DNA of 64,000 bases. Origin: Phytophthora sp. 'mugwort' (taxonomy: Eukaryota; Oomycota; Peronosporomycetes; Peronosporales; Peronosporaceae). The position numbers were made by a program, and so were the translations under genes. Of this stretch, positions 54,416-64,000 are shown in pieces (the first letter of the stretch is position 1; each line of letters opens with the position of its first letter). The notes beneath the pieces are model-generated. The model saw nothing but the letters and a program-made list of their open reading frames with translations, had not been told where the DNA came from and searched no databases. The stretch spans positions 2,195,001 to 2,259,000 of the forward strand of contig JAUCEF010000010.1 in assembly GCA_033558025.1 (NCBI GenBank), given 5' to 3'.

Positions 54416-55039
54416 TCGCGCAAACGTCAGAGATCGATAACAGATTAACTGTCTTTCATATCCAGGTTAGTATCTTGTTTTAAGCTGCATATATGCACCG
54501 TCCTGCTACGTTAGTTTGATTTAGTTTCCGTAAGTGCTAGCGATCCACGCCTATGCATCGTGTGTTTACCGCTTTATTGCTTTGAAACGCAAGTCCTCTG
54601 TCCAGTCTTTTTGCGTTACATTTTCACAGCCAGGGTACATCTTGGCAGATGTTTCAACAACTTAGATTTAGTATTGACAGAATCACGCGTACTTTGATTG
54701 ACCAGAAGGATAGCATCCCCCCTTGTTTTTCTTCAAATTAGTGTACTAGATTTTGAATGCCTTCCGTTTTGTCTAAGTTTATGAATGATGATTTTTCTAC
54801 AATTGAACCAGCGTCTGGTCGCGCCTGTCGGTGTATTGCCATGTAATGCGAGGTTCGCATCTTTATCACATAATCCTCAGGCACTATGCACTTTATTTCA
54901 AGATGATGACGAAATATGGAGCTTAACATGAACTTTATCCCGGTTATATCGCCATATGTTAGCTGAATTTTTCTGAATCAGAAAAAAATACAAATAGTCA
55001 AGTCAAATTAGCCTGCATATGCTCGGTAAGAAAAGTTAA
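54416..55039. other. 3' non-coding part of piggyBac relic 2
   Basis: No gene seen between the transposase end and the right terminus. Confidence 0.5.
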
Positions 55040-55063
55040 AATCGGCCGGTTTGAAGGGGTTAA
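55040..55063 (+). repeat. Probable piggyBac relic 2 right terminus with TTAA
   Basis: Reads cggccggtttgaaggggttaa; from outside, TTAA followed by CCCCTTCAAACC. It fits the TTAA-CCC rule and lies at a plausible distance (about 640 bp) after the coding end. The left terminus was not found. Confidence 0.5.
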
Positions 55064-55630
55064 TACGTGTGCTGATGAAGCCAATACGACTACATTTCTA
55101 TCAGCAGCACGTCGGATATCTCGATCAGGACCGACGTCACCCCGAAGACCACAACTCGAAGAACGCGTTAATGGGCTACCAACAGTCACCTACAACTCCT
55201 TTGAGAACAGCCCAAAAATATATTATACAGAATATGCTTTTCAGTAGTAAAGCTGAGCTTCGGTGAAACCGGCTCCTGTGATACAGAAAATAGGGAGGAT
55301 TTAAGCTAGTATTCGGTAAATCAGGGTACTTCGTTGTAGACATATGGTATTTCCGTGGTTTTCTTACGGATTGCTCATCGTAATTTACTCACACCTGCAA
55401 TACTCTATGGAAACCGCATCCGTGCTTTCCAACGGTTAATAGAATTACAATTTGACAAAGGTGTAGCAACATGTTGTTTTTAGGCAGCTTTGTATACGAA
55501 TTGCGGCGATCCTCAACCCACTCCATTCGTGTCGTCATCAACCTTGCTATCACGCCTAGTTCTCGCTATCAAAAAACGAAATCTAATACGTTTAGTAAGC
55601 TTTTTTTTACTTTAAAGCTTACTGAACGTA
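55064..55630. other. Intergenic; no gene seen
   Basis: Short frames only; contains the left arm of the hairpin at 55,578-55,639. Confidence 0.45.
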
Positions 55631-55639
55631 TTAGACTTC
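55578..55639. repeat. Hairpin, 25-nt arms, 12-nt T-rich loop
   Basis: Arms 55,578-55,602 and 55,615-55,639 are reverse complements in 23 of 25 positions (taatacgtt.agtaagctt). It lies just beyond the 3' end of the minus-strand MULE/Ulp1 coding region. Confidence 0.85.
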
Positions 55640-56350
55640 GATGCAATTACACGTTGTACTACAATCGGACCCATCTTTGCTCCCTACTTCCGCTCTAAAC
55701 GTGTGTAGTGCTTTTGTTAAGACGCGAAGCCGCAGGTATGGGCTCAGCAAATGCACTTCATTTGCCCATCGCTTGTCTGCAAGAAGAAGTCCTAGCACGG
55801 CGAGACACAAAACGCCACACGAAGTGGCGTCCTTTTGCTTGCACCAATCCACAAGCTCATAAGTCACGTTCCAACTATGTGAACTAAGGCACGACAATCT
55901 CGCATGGTGACTTCTTCGCCTTCTTCATGTGCCCTTGCGTCGGATCGAACATGTAACAGGTACTAGTGTCCCGGTTGTTCAGATAGGAAACCCAATGTAA
56001 GCCCGACACGTTTTCCTATCACTCGACGTTTTCGCGTTGTAAACGGCTGGAATCAGAGGTCATCTTGATCCTCTGTTGAGCATCTTTAAAATAAAATAAA
56101 AAGATGGACTCACGACCCCGATATCAGTTTACTCTTCTTGCAGATACAGCATCCCCGTAATCATGCAGCTCGAGTTGAGCCATTAATCTTCTCTGTACGC
56201 CAGCAAGGAGTCCCATTGGTCGCCTCCGTGCGTAGGTATTTCACCCCAAGTTCACGTCAAATGTCAGAAGGGATAATAATTCGGATCTTCTATATGTATA
56301 TTTCCGGATCAATATCTGTAGCAACAAAATCTTACCTTTGTTAGCAGGTG
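55640..56350 (-). pseudogene. Ulp1-type (C48) cysteine protease domain of a MULE
   Basis: Minus-strand frames contain the Ulp1/SENP catalytic pattern in order: HWVSYLNNRDTSTCYMFDPT at about 55,930-56,000 (His, then Asp in FDP), and WCKQKDATSCGVLCLAVLGL at about 55,790-55,850 (Gln/Asp, then Cys in SCG). Ulp1-family enzymes cut SUMO-like conjugates. The two blocks are in different frames and stops intervene, so it is inactive. It follows the MULE and SWIM pieces in the same orientation, so it is best read as the C-terminal domain of that transposon protein or a second ORF in it. Confidence 0.7.
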
Positions 56351-57280
56351 CTCATCTCCGAACGGGTCTGTACTGCGCGAAGGTCAGACTCTTCCATGCC
56401 ACCTTCTCGATCCAATCCAAAGTGTAGATAAGGTCTCGGAAAATATTCTGGGCTGCGATAACTCGCTCCATAACAGACAATTGTTCCCGTGTGATCCACC
56501 TAAACCCCTTCCAGCGCGCTACGTAAGTGCGGTCCTCCTCCATAGTGTATGAAAATGCTGCTTTCGCTTCGTCAATCTTCTTTTGTTCCAGGAGTCATGT
56601 AACTTCTGGTATAGGCTCATTGAATCGTAATAATCGAACATCTACCGACGTTTGGACGTTGCGCAGTTCTAACTGCATTGCACCGATCAACGACTTCGTA
56701 CTTGTCCATGATTATCCGTCCCATCTGCCGATGATGCAGCGTTTTCAGATGACGCTTGTCTCGACTTATATTTTCCACGTTATCACTTGGACCGGTACTG
56801 TTTGAAGATTGAGTTGAAGCTAGAATACTAGTGATTAGGTGTTTCACTTTCACTGTAAACCCATCACTACGAAGAGCTTTAGCGAATTTATCCAGATAAA
56901 GATAACGTAGCTTGAAGGGTCGGTGTGCTGTGGGCTTTCAATACCGACACGGTATTCTCCATACGGGCCTTTGCCTTTATGTATTTACGACCCGTAGGTA
57001 GGGCCTTTAACCGTGACGGTCTCTGAATATTTTAAATGTTCACCTCTCCTTCACGTACGTTGCCTTCGGCAATGTTGTTGGCGGGACACCCTCGCATCTC
57101 GCGCTGTGCAATTGAGCTATAAGGCGGTATCATTGCCTCGCTTAATTCTGCAGTCGGAAGAACATCACATGCCCGCATGGAAGGAGATATGTCTGTCTGA
57201 AGACGAAGTCACACGTATACAACTGTACAAAGATAATACACGTAGTTATACCAAACAGGCCACAAATACACCGGGAATCG
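56350..57280 (-). pseudogene. MULE-associated SWIM zinc finger and linker
   Basis: At about 57,160-57,220 the minus strand encodes a SWIM-like zinc finger, CTCTFMSTYLLPCRHMMFF, the CxC...CxH pattern that follows MULE transposase cores. It is followed by a linker including KFAKALRSDGFTVKVKHLIT and, at 56,352-56,543, YVARWKGFRWITREQLSVME. Frames are broken. It bridges the DDE and Ulp1 parts. Confidence 0.6.
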
Positions 57281-58075
57281 TAAGGTTACCTTTGTATCCA
57301 CTGTGTGATAGTATCCGGTCCGTCGACTCTCCAACGTTGTATCCCACTCCCACTCCCAATCCGCATAGCGTAGTCGGCTCGGCCGCTAGTTTCGTAGAAA
57401 TACTCATCTTTGACCAGGTCGAACGGGCTCAGACTTAACGCTAGGGCGTCCAGTTCAGGATCTTCGTATTGGACGGGACTGGGTCCAACCCGGTGATATT
57501 CGTGAAGATATTCATCCTCAGCAACCTCCTGCAAAAGTATGAGCGCTGAGATCAGGTCGTCGATAGCATCGTCCTTGATCACGGCCTGCTTAATTTTCAC
57601 CCTTTTAGACTCCAGTATGTTGTTCGATTTGTTCCAAGATGGGGGACGTTGCCTCGTTCGAAGAGGGTCCATTCTTTTCAGCATCATACCAGTTTTTCAT
57701 GAACGTCTGGTAGAGACCGTGTCGCTCGTCCCCGTCCAGCAAGTGGAGCAGATATTTTCTTCCTTGTTCGTATTCAGATTCACTCGTCGACATAACGATG
57801 GCCGATAAAGCCGCCTTTAGCTTTGCCTTTTGCTCCTGTGATCCTTTCGACAACGCAGCTGCTCGTCCTTGCAGCTACGTCACAACGTGGAAGGCGCACA
57901 AGGGTTGTCGCGAACCTGGAAAATTCTCGGCCCAGACGGCCTTATCATGCAAAGCCTTATCCGTCACAAAAAATAACTGTGACCTTTCTCCAGCAATTTT
58001 TATTTTCTTTGGAAAACGGAACAGGTTTTCCGTCGTTTCCGCTTTCGCCAATGCGTGTTGCACTTACTGCCCTAT
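57280..58075 (-). pseudogene. MULE transposase core, C-terminal part (SWIM-type MULE)
   Basis: 57,875-58,063: ERSQLFFVTDKALHDKAVWA and FPGSRQPLCAFHVVT, the second catalytic Asp and the following C..H block. 57,605-57,853: YLLHLLDGDERHGLYQTFMK, then NWYDAE. 57,286-57,687: a helical LISALILLQEVAEDEYLHEY and DPELDALALSLSPFDLVKDE. The order is that of ZSWIM/MULE proteins of oomycetes. A TAA occurs next to the VQHALAKAE block, and a frame change lies at about 57,650. Confidence 0.78.
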
Positions 58076-58640
58076 CAAATACACAACCTCACACATATAC
58101 AAACATACAAATATTGTTAGAAAAAAAATGATGGTGGTTTCCGGTACATCTCCATTCCACCTGAAATAGGCCATTTCTGTTATTGATGTGTACCACGCCT
58201 GATTTTAAATTGGTCAATATGTTGTATAAAAAGAGGCTCCAGTTGCTGATTGGTTAATATATTGACGATTGCAGAAAAACCGCGCTGCTAAGAATCTCTA
58301 AAACAGCTCGTATTGCTATTTAGACAAGGTAGAGAGATAGCATGCCTGTCGGAGAATGTCATCATAACCTTCCGGTCTAATACGCTAATTATTGAATGAG
58401 TTGCGAAAAATAACCTTATTCCACGGCTGCGAAGAGCGCACTTAGCACCCGCTTGTGACGCTAATAACACCAACAAACGAGTGTAAAATTATCAACGCGT
58501 GCTCAAGGTTTTGAGCTTTGTGAGGCTGTTTTCAGACTCAAAGAACTCGGTCTGCATTAACAGAAACAATTACGAGACCCAAAAGGCCATAGTCCAGGCG
58601 AACAGAGAAGTATGAAATTCTGCATGGAGTCTTACCTTTC
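58076..58640. other. Insertion or intron splitting the SWIM-type MULE
   Basis: Coding homology is interrupted between VTKLFRKG (58,640) and QxVQHALAK (58,075). The 565-bp interval is AT-rich and carries no recognised domain. On the minus strand it begins gtaaga and ends ggcag, so it could be an intron, but its length far exceeds the others in this window. Confidence 0.45.
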
Positions 58641-59256
58641 CGAAAAAGTTTAGTCACAGCAAAGCTGAACCGTTTATATTGGTTGGCGTTCGTGTCAGGG
58701 GTAGTATCGACTAGCACCACCTCAGGAAAAGCTTGGAATAGCCGTTTCATCCGTGCGCACTGGAATACAACCACAACCGCAACTTGAGGGCCGCCCTCCA
58801 CGTAAATACGAGCTAAGTTTCCTCGTCGTTGATCCACAAACTCGTGCAGCATGTACTATCGTGCTTAAGAGTCCGGAAGATCCCAATCCTTTCGTTTCGG
58901 ATACCTTGGAGCATGGTATGTCAGTAAGAAGTGTAATTAGCGTGGACCAGGGTATTTGCGCCTTCGGCATTTTCCTGCGATGAACATAATTACTGTGGGC
59001 CACGGTATTTGCGCACCCACTGTATACTTGCGCCCGCAGTAATTGCACCACTATTATAGAATTAACTGACTTTTGGTGGACCACATACATATTGTGAAAT
59101 CCTGTCACCATAGACATCACAGCGGGCGCACAGGGCGGCGGCGTGTCGGCGGATCTCCAGAAGTGTACACCCATGGCCACGACTTCTCGAGGATTTTAAT
59201 AGAAGCGCAGCGGGAATCAGCATGCCGGTGCAGCCAGATAGCCGCCAAAATGTCAA
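58620..59256 (-). pseudogene. SWIM-type MULE, N-terminal part and first catalytic block
   Basis: 58,538-58,852 reads FVDQRRGNLARIYVEGGPQV, then MKRLFQAFPEVVLVDTTPDT (first catalytic Asp) and YKRFSFAVTKLFRKG. Upstream frames at 58,722-59,256 (DIPCSKVSETKGLGSSGLLS) may be the DNA-binding N-terminus but are not diagnostic. The element thus runs from about 59,250 to 55,640 on the minus strand. Confidence 0.7.
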
Positions 59257-59480
59257 GATAATGTGGTACGGATCCGACAGGGCGGCCGGCAGGCTGCCCG
59301 GCTCTTATCAGCGGGTCGTGAGCTGCTCAAGTCAAATTCGGCGCAACAAGGTATGCACGAGTCTTTACATAGGGCAGTACTAACTCTACAATTATGCTAC
59401 TATGATGTATGTGTTGGCCAGCACAAGGAAGGAAATAAATCGAATTAAATACACTCACAATATCCTCTTACATTTCGAAG
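59257..59480. other. Spacer between MULE and zinc-finger transposase relic
   Basis: No gene seen. The 3' end of the next relic and the 5' end of the MULE should lie here, but no inverted termini were recognised. Confidence 0.4.
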
Positions 59481-60480
59481 ATTGAGCTACAGCCGTATCT
59501 CTTCAATAACGTCGTCAGAATCGTCGTCGTCAGAATCCTCTGCGTCAAGTTGTTCAGCAGATTCATCTACATGCGGATTTGGTTTACCATTAAAGTCGTC
59601 GCTATGCTTGGCAATGATAGCTTGTAGATGTTCTGATAGCTGGGACTCTTCCCATTTGACGCTAAGACCAAGGGATAAACCAGACAGAATCATGGTTTTT
59701 TGTAGATCCCGTCTTTGTCTCTTTTTGTGCTGATAGCTCAAACGCAACGAGAAGCAAGTTCAAAAAAAAATGTTTCCCGAGGTTCAGCAATTTCCCAGAT
59801 GCCCTACCTAGTCCAGGCTTATCGGAAAATATTCCATCTGCCGCCAAACGTTTTTTTCCTTATCCCATTCATCCGTCCACATGTCTTTTATGACCTTAAT
59901 AATAAATGAGTCCGTAACTGTAACGGCGCTACTATCGCCGACGGCGTGGCTCGATTGAGGGGTGTTTTAACTCGGTTTGCCCTCGAGGTACTCGCTATTT
60001 ACCTCGGAGGACAAGCACTACCCGACCGATTGGACGCCACGTTCAGGGTTGACATCAAGGTGATGAGGAGGCCGAAGAAAGGCTTCCAGTTTGCTTTTTT
60101 TTGTTTTTGCTGTTTCGGGGTTAGTATGAGGACTGGCCCAGTCTCCAGCGCAACTGTAGATCCTGGTCACACTCGACACCCGACATACCCACCTTGCCTC
60201 TCCTCCGCAGGCTCACCGCAGAACGGGTGATTCCTGTTTCCACAAAGGTCACACGAATGGGAGACACTCGTTGTGTCTTCTTCGCAGCCACTGCACGTAC
60301 ATGTATCCCATCGTCCTTTCACTTTTACTACGGTATATTTTCCGCAAATGAGAGTGAGACAGAATCTTCTGCAGAGCGTCTGCAATTACTATGGGTTGGT
60401 GGGGCCTTGCTCGGCGAGAACAAATATGTTGCCCATGTTATTTACGCGCACACTATTGGCGAACCCACACTAATACACTT
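59481..60480 (-). pseudogene. Zinc-finger transposase relic, pogo-like, copy B (internally deleted)
   Basis: Starts with the same kind of Cys/His cluster as copy A (60,167-60,385: CSGCEEDTTSVSHSCDLCGN, then FCGEPAEERQGGYVGC). It then jumps to what looks like the end of a DDE_1 domain: VTDSFIIKVIKDMWTDEWDK (59,850-59,930), GRASGKLLNLGKHFFLNLL (59,760-59,815), and KTMILSGLSLGLSVKWEESQ with LQAIIAKHSDDFNGKPNPH (59,487-59,700). The central catalytic part is missing, so this is an internal-deletion derivative. The flank at 60,440-60,480 shares gaacccacact with the flank of copy A. Pogo-like assignment rests on recalled family order. Confidence 0.6.
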
Positions 60481-62837
60481 CTTGCTGTAGCTAGCTTTCC
60501 TATATTAGAAAGAACAAAACATTGACATTAGACCACAAAATACATTAAACCAGAAGACATAGTCGTCACGTTACCTGTGCGCGTACGTAAATATGCTAGT
60601 ATCCCTTTTGCATTTTTGCGCTGGAACCACACTTGCGCATAGTACCGACCGTTTGAAGCACAAGCGGATCGAGAATTCTGCGGTTTCCGCGTAGTATTTT
60701 CACAGCTCCGGGTGAACGAGAATTATTAGTTCTGCCTTTAGCTTTTAGGTACACGTATAACTTACCGCCTATGGCGCGCTTAAGTGTAGCTGTAACCTGC
60801 GCCGTACAGTCTATGAAACGCTCCAAGCGATGAGCGCGATATCTGTCCCCTCGAGCAAACTGTTTAATACCATGCGTCCATTTCAAGGTTGGAGTACACT
60901 TTCAATTCGACAGGAAGCATTTCACAGTAAGGCCCTTCGTCCTCCATCGTTTTAGAACTGTTATAACCTAGATTTCCCACGTCATCACTTTCATCTTTCC
61001 GTTGGGCCATCTCACGCCGTAAACATTTTTTCGGCTTTGGTTCTTGCTGCTTTATAACTTATCCGTGTTGTTTTGTTGTATTCCTCTTCTCTAAAGCAGC
61101 CGAAATCTATCTGTTCCGTCACGTGTGGAGCGAACGACAAACCGTTGATAAGAACTCGCTGTAAAGAGATCGAAATTTGCATGAAATGGATTCCATGAAT
61201 ACCAACGATTTGGAAAATTTCCAAAACAATACGCCATTAGCATCCGGTACTGTCGTTTTCATACTCAGCAGGCGATTCGGCCCCCATCAAGTTCCGTATT
61301 CTGAGATGAAAACGGTATGACTTCCTGTATTCTGCCTGACCCAGAAGACCTGCCTCTCGGCCCGCGTTATTACGACTCTACCTTCCTCAACGCCGATCCA
61401 ATAGTAAATATACTCGCTGCCCCGACATTAAAATGCCATCCTCGCCTGCACCTCTTCATTACTCATGGGGCCGCGCTTTTGAACTGCGAGTAGCCACAGC
61501 ATCCTCGGTAACGTTTTGCAGACTTGGGTGGCATTCGTCGTCACTCTCAGGCACAAAGTTTCCGTCGTCAGTGTCGTCTAGATCGCTGCGTCGGACTCAA
61601 AAGCTCCTTCAAACGCGCACTCGGCTTCCCATGCCAGTTCGGCGAAAACTGTATCCATCTTGGAGACATAAGCTGAGCCGACAATTACCAGTGTACCAAT
61701 TTGTGCTTTCATCGGTATAGATTTCTGTATCTCGCACTTGAACCTTCTCGGGGTTATCAAAATACCGGCCCCACATTCGAGGCGGCACTTGTTAGTCTGA
61801 TTTAGATCATCTTTATCAATCGCCACCTGCGCCACAATCTTTGTGCGCTTGTCCGTGCCAACGTTCACATTCATGTCTACAGTGTCCTTTGCCCTCACCT
61901 TCTCCCCTTCTCCGTGTACACGCCAGTTTCAAGCTCTCCGACGCCGCCGCGGCCTTCAATGTGATCCCCGCCAATTTATCGTTCTAGCACCTTCTTTTCC
62001 TCATACATAAGGTACCTTCCGCCTGCTCAATCGTGTCCGTCGTCTTCCCATCCGACTTCCCCTCATGCTTCATTCTTTCCGTCGCCTTCCCATCATCGCC
62101 CCCCCCCCCGCCTGCTCCATTGTATCCGTCGCCATCGCTTCGCCCCGGGACCCAAAGCTCCGCTCTAAATCCAGTATAAGTTTGTGGTTGTAGTCCACCA
62201 TCTTAAGCCCGTAAGCTTCTGCTGGAGTGTTTCAATATTCTCGCGCAAGCTTTTGATTTGTTCCCCGAAGCTTCGCAAGCTGCAACTGCCGGTCCTTTTC
62301 TGTCTCATCGTGGAGATCCCTGCTCCGCAAGTAGCCGTGCTCGTTGAGGAGGTCCTGGACTCCGGCATCCATGCCTTCGCTAGAATCCAATACTGTATAC
62401 AAGAGAGATAGTGCGTAAAATATGTAGTTTATGTTGCGTTCTGAGACGTGTGTTACAGCTACAGATTAGGATCCCGAAAAACAGAAATGAAAACTGCATC
62501 TCCGATTTCAGCAGCGTGTTCCGTGTAACCTCGGGTGACCGCTCACTAGAATATAATATTTTTTTTGACATATGATGTCTTCTGTGTTCCATGACATCCG
62601 CTCTGGTAGCGGCTATGCAATGTAGCGCGAATACTGTTCCATGATATTCGTGTGTGTAGCGCGGAATGTTGTTTACAAAACCGCAGTCATTTTTGTAAGA
62701 TATCTACAATATCTATTTCAAGGCAATTATGTATTCGACGCACGCTATGAATAGAGAGAGATCGAAATTACTAGTGGGCTGAATTCGGATGCTCACTAAG
62801 ATCCAAACACTGAAGTCGTTGACAAGTTGCCTCTAGC
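60481..62837. other. Decayed, unassigned sequence with minus-strand coding traces
   Basis: Minus-strand frames look protein-like: 60,596-60,886 (TLKRAIGGKLYVYLKAKGRT), 61,012-61,224 (SFAPHVTEQIDFGCFREEEY), 61,578-61,898 (MDTVFAELAWEAECAFEGAF) and, shifted, DDTDDGNFVPESDDECHPS at 61,520-61,570. The acidic DDGNFVPE phrase recalls N-termini of piggyBac-like proteins, but no core follows. An 11-C run lies at 62,099-62,109. No family assigned. Confidence 0.35.
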
Positions 62838-63787
62838 ATGGCGACTTTCCAGTTTCTCGATCCCGACGATGACGACGGCCGTGAAGTATTTGACGGGTCT
62901 TTGCATCGGAAGTCCCAGTCAAACAATCCTTCAACTGGTCCGAAACAGTTCCACCCGCGCGGAAGTCTCGTGCAAAGGTCGCAACTCGGAGAATAATTGT
63001 GGGGAAAATGTCAACTTTCGCCAAATTCCTGCTCGTATAGGCCGTCAGAACATGACAAGCATGTGTATCCACGTGATATATGAACTTGCAGTGTGTATCT
63101 GTCTGGCCTGGACACTATGATTGATCCTGCTCAATGTCGCTCAGAACGATACGGTCAACCGTGTCATGAATACGAAGGATTTTGACTATGGTTCGTTCTG
63201 GTTACTCGTTGCTCCGTTGAAAACGTTGGTCGGATTCGCCACGTTCGGACTCTCAGGTGTGGCCGTAGGATACCTCGTCGTTCTCGTCAAGGTGTTAAAG
63301 AGTTTCCAACGTTCCAAGAAATCCTACCTCGTTCATCAAGTGACCAACCAGAGTTTGATGAAAAGAGTCGAAAAGGTGCGACAAGATGCCGCCGAACAGC
63401 AACGGGAAGCCGAGCAACGTCTGCGAGCGTCAAACTGGCTGCGTCACTTACCCGCGAAGGAAGTCCAGTCCGAAAACGCATTGTACGTACAAGTTTATCG
63501 TCTTGCGCGACCCTATTTCTTGTCACTTACCTGCCTGATGTGTATAAATTGTTTCTGAAATTTGGGGACTTGACGTGGAATCCCTTCTCCTCTATCAGAT
63601 GCTCGAGACTCGGTCACCTCCACCCCTCATTGGTATCTTTACAACGGTAGTCGCTGCAAACGCACTGGTCTGTGCTGCTATGATGTTTGAACCATACGAA
63701 CGTGCTCCAGTCGCAGAAACCCTCATCGACATCGTGTTAGTAACATTTTCGCGTCTTTTTCTAGTACTTCAAGTACTCATTTATTAA
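62838..63787 (+). pseudogene. WLGC-family copy 5, truncated pseudogene
   Basis: ATG at 62,838 opens an N-terminus related to copy 3 (GREVFDGSLHRKSQSN). From about 62,958 to 63,740 it is nearly identical to copy 3 in inverted orientation. The family signature reads NVAQNDTVNRVMNTKDFDYG. It has the same TGA at the conserved Trp (63,118-63,120), the same shift at the start of exon 3 (63,575) and the same exon 3 end (ALVCAAMMFEPYERAP). It lacks the one-base deletion found in copy 3. Exons 4-6 do not follow; homology ends near 63,760. It is therefore a truncated copy made after inactivation. Confidence 0.85.
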
Positions 63788-64000
63788 CCCTTCCGCGAGC
63801 CCTTTGCCTAAACTATACTATACCAGGTCAAAATAATCCGTTCCAAAAGGGCGCAAAATTCGCCCTTTAATGGTATTCGCCTGAGGCCTGAATGCTGATC
63901 ACAATCCTCGTGGATGCAGAGTAAAGAAAGGCATAAAGTCTAAAAGGGCGTGGGGTTTGCGCCCTTTTAGATATTCACGGTAGTTTCAAGAGCACGCCGG
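63788..64000. other. Window end with small palindromic element
   Basis: No gene seen. It includes the MITE-like element at 63,845-63,970. Confidence 0.5.
63845..63970. mobile_element. 126-bp MITE-like element with palindromic termini
   Basis: The left end reads aaaagggcgcaaaattcgcc, then cttt; the right end, inverted, reads aaaagggcgcaaacc, then ccacgcccttt. The two termini are thus inverted repeats of each other, and each is itself a hairpin (arms tctaaaagggcg / cgcccttttaga at 63,939-63,971; aaagggcg / cgcccttt at 63,846-63,868). No coding capacity. Confidence 0.65.

Noticed and set aside
1..64000. CRISPR arrays, bacterial operons, riboswitches
   Set aside because: No regularly spaced repeats; introns, eukaryotic transposon classes and widely spaced genes show a nuclear eukaryotic genome.

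Overview
This is a repeat-dense, intron-poor eukaryotic window, most consistent with an oomycete of the Phytophthora / downy-mildew group. The evidence is: short GT-AG introns of about 40-90 nt; an intact multi-membrane LRR family ending in a Trp-Leu-Gly-Cys motif, which I recall as an oomycete 'WLGC' family; a 5' fragment of a necrosis-inducing (NLP) secreted-protein gene; and the mix of hAT, Ty3/gypsy, Ty1/copia, LINE, pogo/Tigger-like, piggyBac, MULE and Tc1/mariner relics. No database search was possible, so the species assignment is inference.

Layout. 0.4-5.2 kb: a minus-strand Ty3/gypsy relic (protease, RT, integrase) that seems split by a minus-strand hAT relic. 5.7-7.2 kb: plus-strand Ty1/copia RT/RNase H and a transposase C-terminal scrap. 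8.3-12.8 kb: minus-strand non-LTR (LINE) element with AP endonuclease, RT and Cys/His tail. 12.8-16.2 kb: zinc-finger transposase N-terminus, AT-rich repeats and a tRNA-Lys-like gene. 16.3-20.3 kb: two pogo/Tigger-like transposase relics. 20.3-25.1 kb: piggyBac relics whose TTAA ends bracket about 1.15 kb holding an NLP 5' fragment and a small, cleanly spliced ORF. 25.6-26.5 kb: an IS630/Tc1-like relic.

27-40 kb is the only gene-like core. Three minus-strand WLGC copies (one intact, two broken), an intact secreted thaumatin-like protein with a Pro/Thr stalk and one membrane span, and a plus-strand intact WLGC copy. The two intact WLGC genes share an inverted block of about 1,872 bp that looks identical, introns included, while their 5' exons differ clearly. 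A fifth, broken copy at 62.8 kb shares inactivating mutations with the copy at 33-34 kb.

40-49.3 kb: two tail-to-tail MULE copies with almost identical 1.36-kb arms, one interrupted by a mariner with about 240-bp inverted termini. 52-55 kb: a second piggyBac whose intron sits at the same codon and phase as in the first. 55.6-59.3 kb: a MULE carrying SWIM and Ulp1-protease domains. 59.5-60.5 kb: a second zinc-finger transposase relic. 60.5-62.8 kb: unassigned decayed sequence. 63.8-64.0 kb: a tiny element with palindromic termini.

Only the two intact WLGC genes, the thaumatin-like gene and perhaps the small spliced ORF look like working genes. Almost everything else is broken mobile DNA.
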